Positions 62,501 to 64,000 of a stretch of 64,000 bases of DNA are shown here, in pieces. Numbering within the stretch: position 1 is the stretch's first letter; the number at the start of each line of letters is the position of its first letter. The notes below the pieces were generated by a model. It did no database searches. It was not told the DNA's origin and saw only the letters and a list, made by a program, of their open reading frames with translations. The translations under genes and the position numbers were made by a program. The stretch is from contig NZ_CVJQ01000001.1 of NCBI RefSeq assembly GCF_001375595.1, forward strand, positions 2,693,001 to 2,757,000, read 5' to 3'. The stretch is from Phenylobacterium immobile (ATCC 35973). Lineage in GTDB: Bacteria > Pseudomonadota > Alphaproteobacteria > Caulobacterales > Caulobacteraceae.

Positions 62501-63141
62501 GCCTGGAGCCACTGGAAGTGCGCACCCGGCCAGGCTCCCTGCTCGACCCCCGCCCGCCGGCCGCCGTCGTCGCCGGCAATGTCGAGACCAGCCAGCACGT
62601 GGTCGACGCCCTCTATGCGGCGCTGGGCGTGATGGCCAACGCCCAGGGCTCGATGAACAATTTCACGTTCGGCGACGCGACCCGGCAATATTACGAGACC
62701 CTGTGCGGCGGCGCCGGGGCAAGCGCCCGCGCCGATGGCGAGAGCGCCGTCCACACGCACATGACGAACTCGCGCCTCACCGATCCTGAGATCCTGGAGC
62801 GGCGGTTCCCCGTGCGCCTCGAGCGCTTCGCCATTCGCCGCGGGTCCGGCGGAACGGGCGTCCATCGCGGCGGCGACGGGGCGCTCCGTCGTCTGCGGTT
62901 CCTAAGTCCTATACAGGCGGCCCTCCTCTCCACCCGGCGCATCCACGCGCCGCAGGGCCTCGCAGGCGGCGGCGCGGGCGCGACCGGCGCTCAGCGTTTG
63001 CTCCGGGCCGATGGCGCCGTTACAGAACTCGGCGGCTGCTTCGCGCTGGAGTTGCACGCTGGCGACGCCATCGAGATCGAGACCCCGGGGGGCGGGGGTT
63101 TCGGGTCGGCGGCGAACGTTGAAAATCAAAACACCTCGTGA
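59560..63141 (+). CDS. oplAH: Fused HyuA-HyuB hydantoinase / 5-oxoprolinase
   Basis: 1193 residues, the length of eukaryote-type 5-oxoprolinase, which opens 5-oxoproline to glutamate with ATP. HyuA half (about 1-670): [58 protein letters not shown]. HyuB half (about 685-1190): [55 protein letters not shown], and the end [10 protein letters not shown]. The start is TTG at 59560. Acetone carboxylase and N-methylhydantoinase share the fold, so the substrate is likely but not certain. Confidence 0.88.
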   Translation: [1193 protein letters not shown]

Positions 63142-63149
63142 GGCGTCCG

Positions 63150-63932
63150 ATGTCCGCTCTACTTTTCGCCCTCGCCCTGCTCGCTCAGGACGCAACCCTG
63201 ACCACCGCCGCGTCAGAGACGCCCGCCGCCGCGCCCGGCCTGCCGCGTGGCGCGCCGCGGGACGATTATCAACTGGTCGCCTGGTGCTATGGGGCGTTGC
63301 GCGGCTACGTCGATCTCTATGACGAAGTGATGCCGGAGGTCACGCGGATCGAGACCACCTACCGCGCGCCAGGTTCCTCTCTCGCCGCCGACCTCAAGGT
63401 TTACGCCGACCAGCGCAGTCAGGGACGCAAGGACCTCGTGCGGTTCCAGGCGGCGCTGACCGCGGCCGAGAAGGCCTCCATGCGGCCGCTGAACGCCCAG
63501 GGCGGCGAGGCCGTCCGCCGCGGTCGCAATGTCTGGTCGTCCGGCCCCGATGTCAGCAAGGCGCGCAAGGCCCAGGAGTGGATGAGTTGGTCTCTGCCCG
63601 CGGTCTGCGGCACGACCGCGGATGCGCTGCAGACGCGTTCGGCGCTGATGGCGCCGGCGCTGCGGGCCAATACAGACGCCCCGCCGGCGACCGAGCCGCC
63701 GCCGGCCAACATCGAGACCGCCGCTGCGCCTGTCGAGCCAGTGCCCGCCTCCCCTGCGTCGGAAGCCGCGACGCCTTCAGCCGCGTCCGCGGAACCTGCG
63801 TCCGGGCCCGTCGTCATCGAGGACGCTCCGGCGGCGGGCGCGTCTGAAGCGCCGTCCGAAGGCCAAGAGCGGCCTTGGACGCGTCGGATGAAAAGGCGGC
63901 AGGAGGCGCTCGGCCGGCCAGCGGCGGAATAA
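63150..63932 (+). CDS. Exported protein of unknown function
   Basis: 260 residues. Short signal-like N-terminus (MSALLFALALLAQDA), a helical domain (about 30-150; VAWCYGALRGYVDLYDEVMPEVTRIE, and SWSLPAVCGTTADAL with a second Cys), and a Pro/Ala/Glu-rich disordered C-terminus ending in a basic stretch (RPWTRRMKRRQEALG). No family is recognised. It starts nine bases after the oxoprolinase stop; a GTG at 63138 overlapping that stop is an alternative. Bases 63933-64000 show no further gene. Confidence 0.68.
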   Translation: MSALLFALALLAQDATLTTAASETPAAAPGLPRGAPRDDYQLVAWCYGALRGYVDLYDEVMPEVTRIETTYRAPGSSLAADLKVYADQRSQGRKDLVRFQAALTAAEKASMRPLNAQGGEAVRRGRNVWSSGPDVSKARKAQEWMSWSLPAVCGTTADALQTRSALMAPALRANTDAPPATEPPPANIETAAAPVEPVPASPASEAATPSAASAEPASGPVVIEDAPAAGASEAPSEGQERPWTRRMKRRQEALGRPAAE

Positions 63933-64000
63933 CCCCGTTGGCGGATCGAAAACCCGGCTTGGCCGTTAGGTAAGGCGACCCTCCATCTTAAGGATCGCCC

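Overview
The window is GC-rich (roughly two thirds G+C by eye) and gene-dense. It reads as the chromosome of an alphaproteobacterium of the order Caulobacterales (Caulobacter/Phenylobacterium-like). The strongest reasons are a full-length CtrA cell-cycle regulator preceded by a cluster of CcrM (GANTC) methylation sites, a circularly permuted two-piece tmRNA followed by an alpha-type SspB adaptor, a DUF4167 gene behind prmC, and a short Fur-family Zur together with a Zur-box-controlled TonB receptor. Many genes start with GTG or TTG, and many neighbours overlap by 1 to 4 bases.

Layout. 1-6 kb: the end of a glycolate/glyoxylate operon (glcE fragment, glcF, glcG-like, glcB), converging on a lactate/glycolate permease with a palindromic repeat between them. 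6-8.6 kb: a zinc-type TonB receptor with a Zur box, and an AlkB dioxygenase. 8.6-12.9 kb: a glutarate-degradation module (gcdH, CoA transferase, divergent LysR) with an added keto-pentenoate hydratase family gene. 13-24 kb: a thiol dioxygenase coupled to a four-domain rhodanese, a potassium channel with a zinc-ribbon tail, xthA, two transporters, a hydrolase/AraC pair, and a lone PLP aminotransferase beside an AT-richer gap. 23.4-30.3 kb: TauE-family permease, LysR, hydrolase, TonB-like protein, OmpA lipoprotein, ybaK, VOC protein, ilvH.

30.3-40 kb: the two-piece tmRNA gene (ssrA), sspB, a translationally coupled C13 (legumain-like) peptidase, two small or degenerate proteins, then ctrA. Tag, tag adaptor and a presumed ClpXP substrate (CtrA ends in Ala-Ala) therefore lie within 4 kb. 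A large membrane M28 peptidase and a tight arsC, methyltransferase, chrA unit follow.

40-64 kb: mostly housekeeping genes. These are an HWE kinase, ubiG, lysC, ptsP, a RodZ-like protein, ispG, prfA, prmC, DUF4167, zur, DUF924, thyA, folA, a DnaJ-type co-chaperone, and a fused HyuA-HyuB (5-oxoprolinase type) enzyme.

There is no CRISPR array, prophage, transposase or tRNA that I can support. The items most worth a second look are the tmRNA with its altered tag and flanking direct repeat, the sspB-C13 peptidase coupling, the rhodanese/dioxygenase pair, the zinc-ribbon channel, and the Zur circuit.
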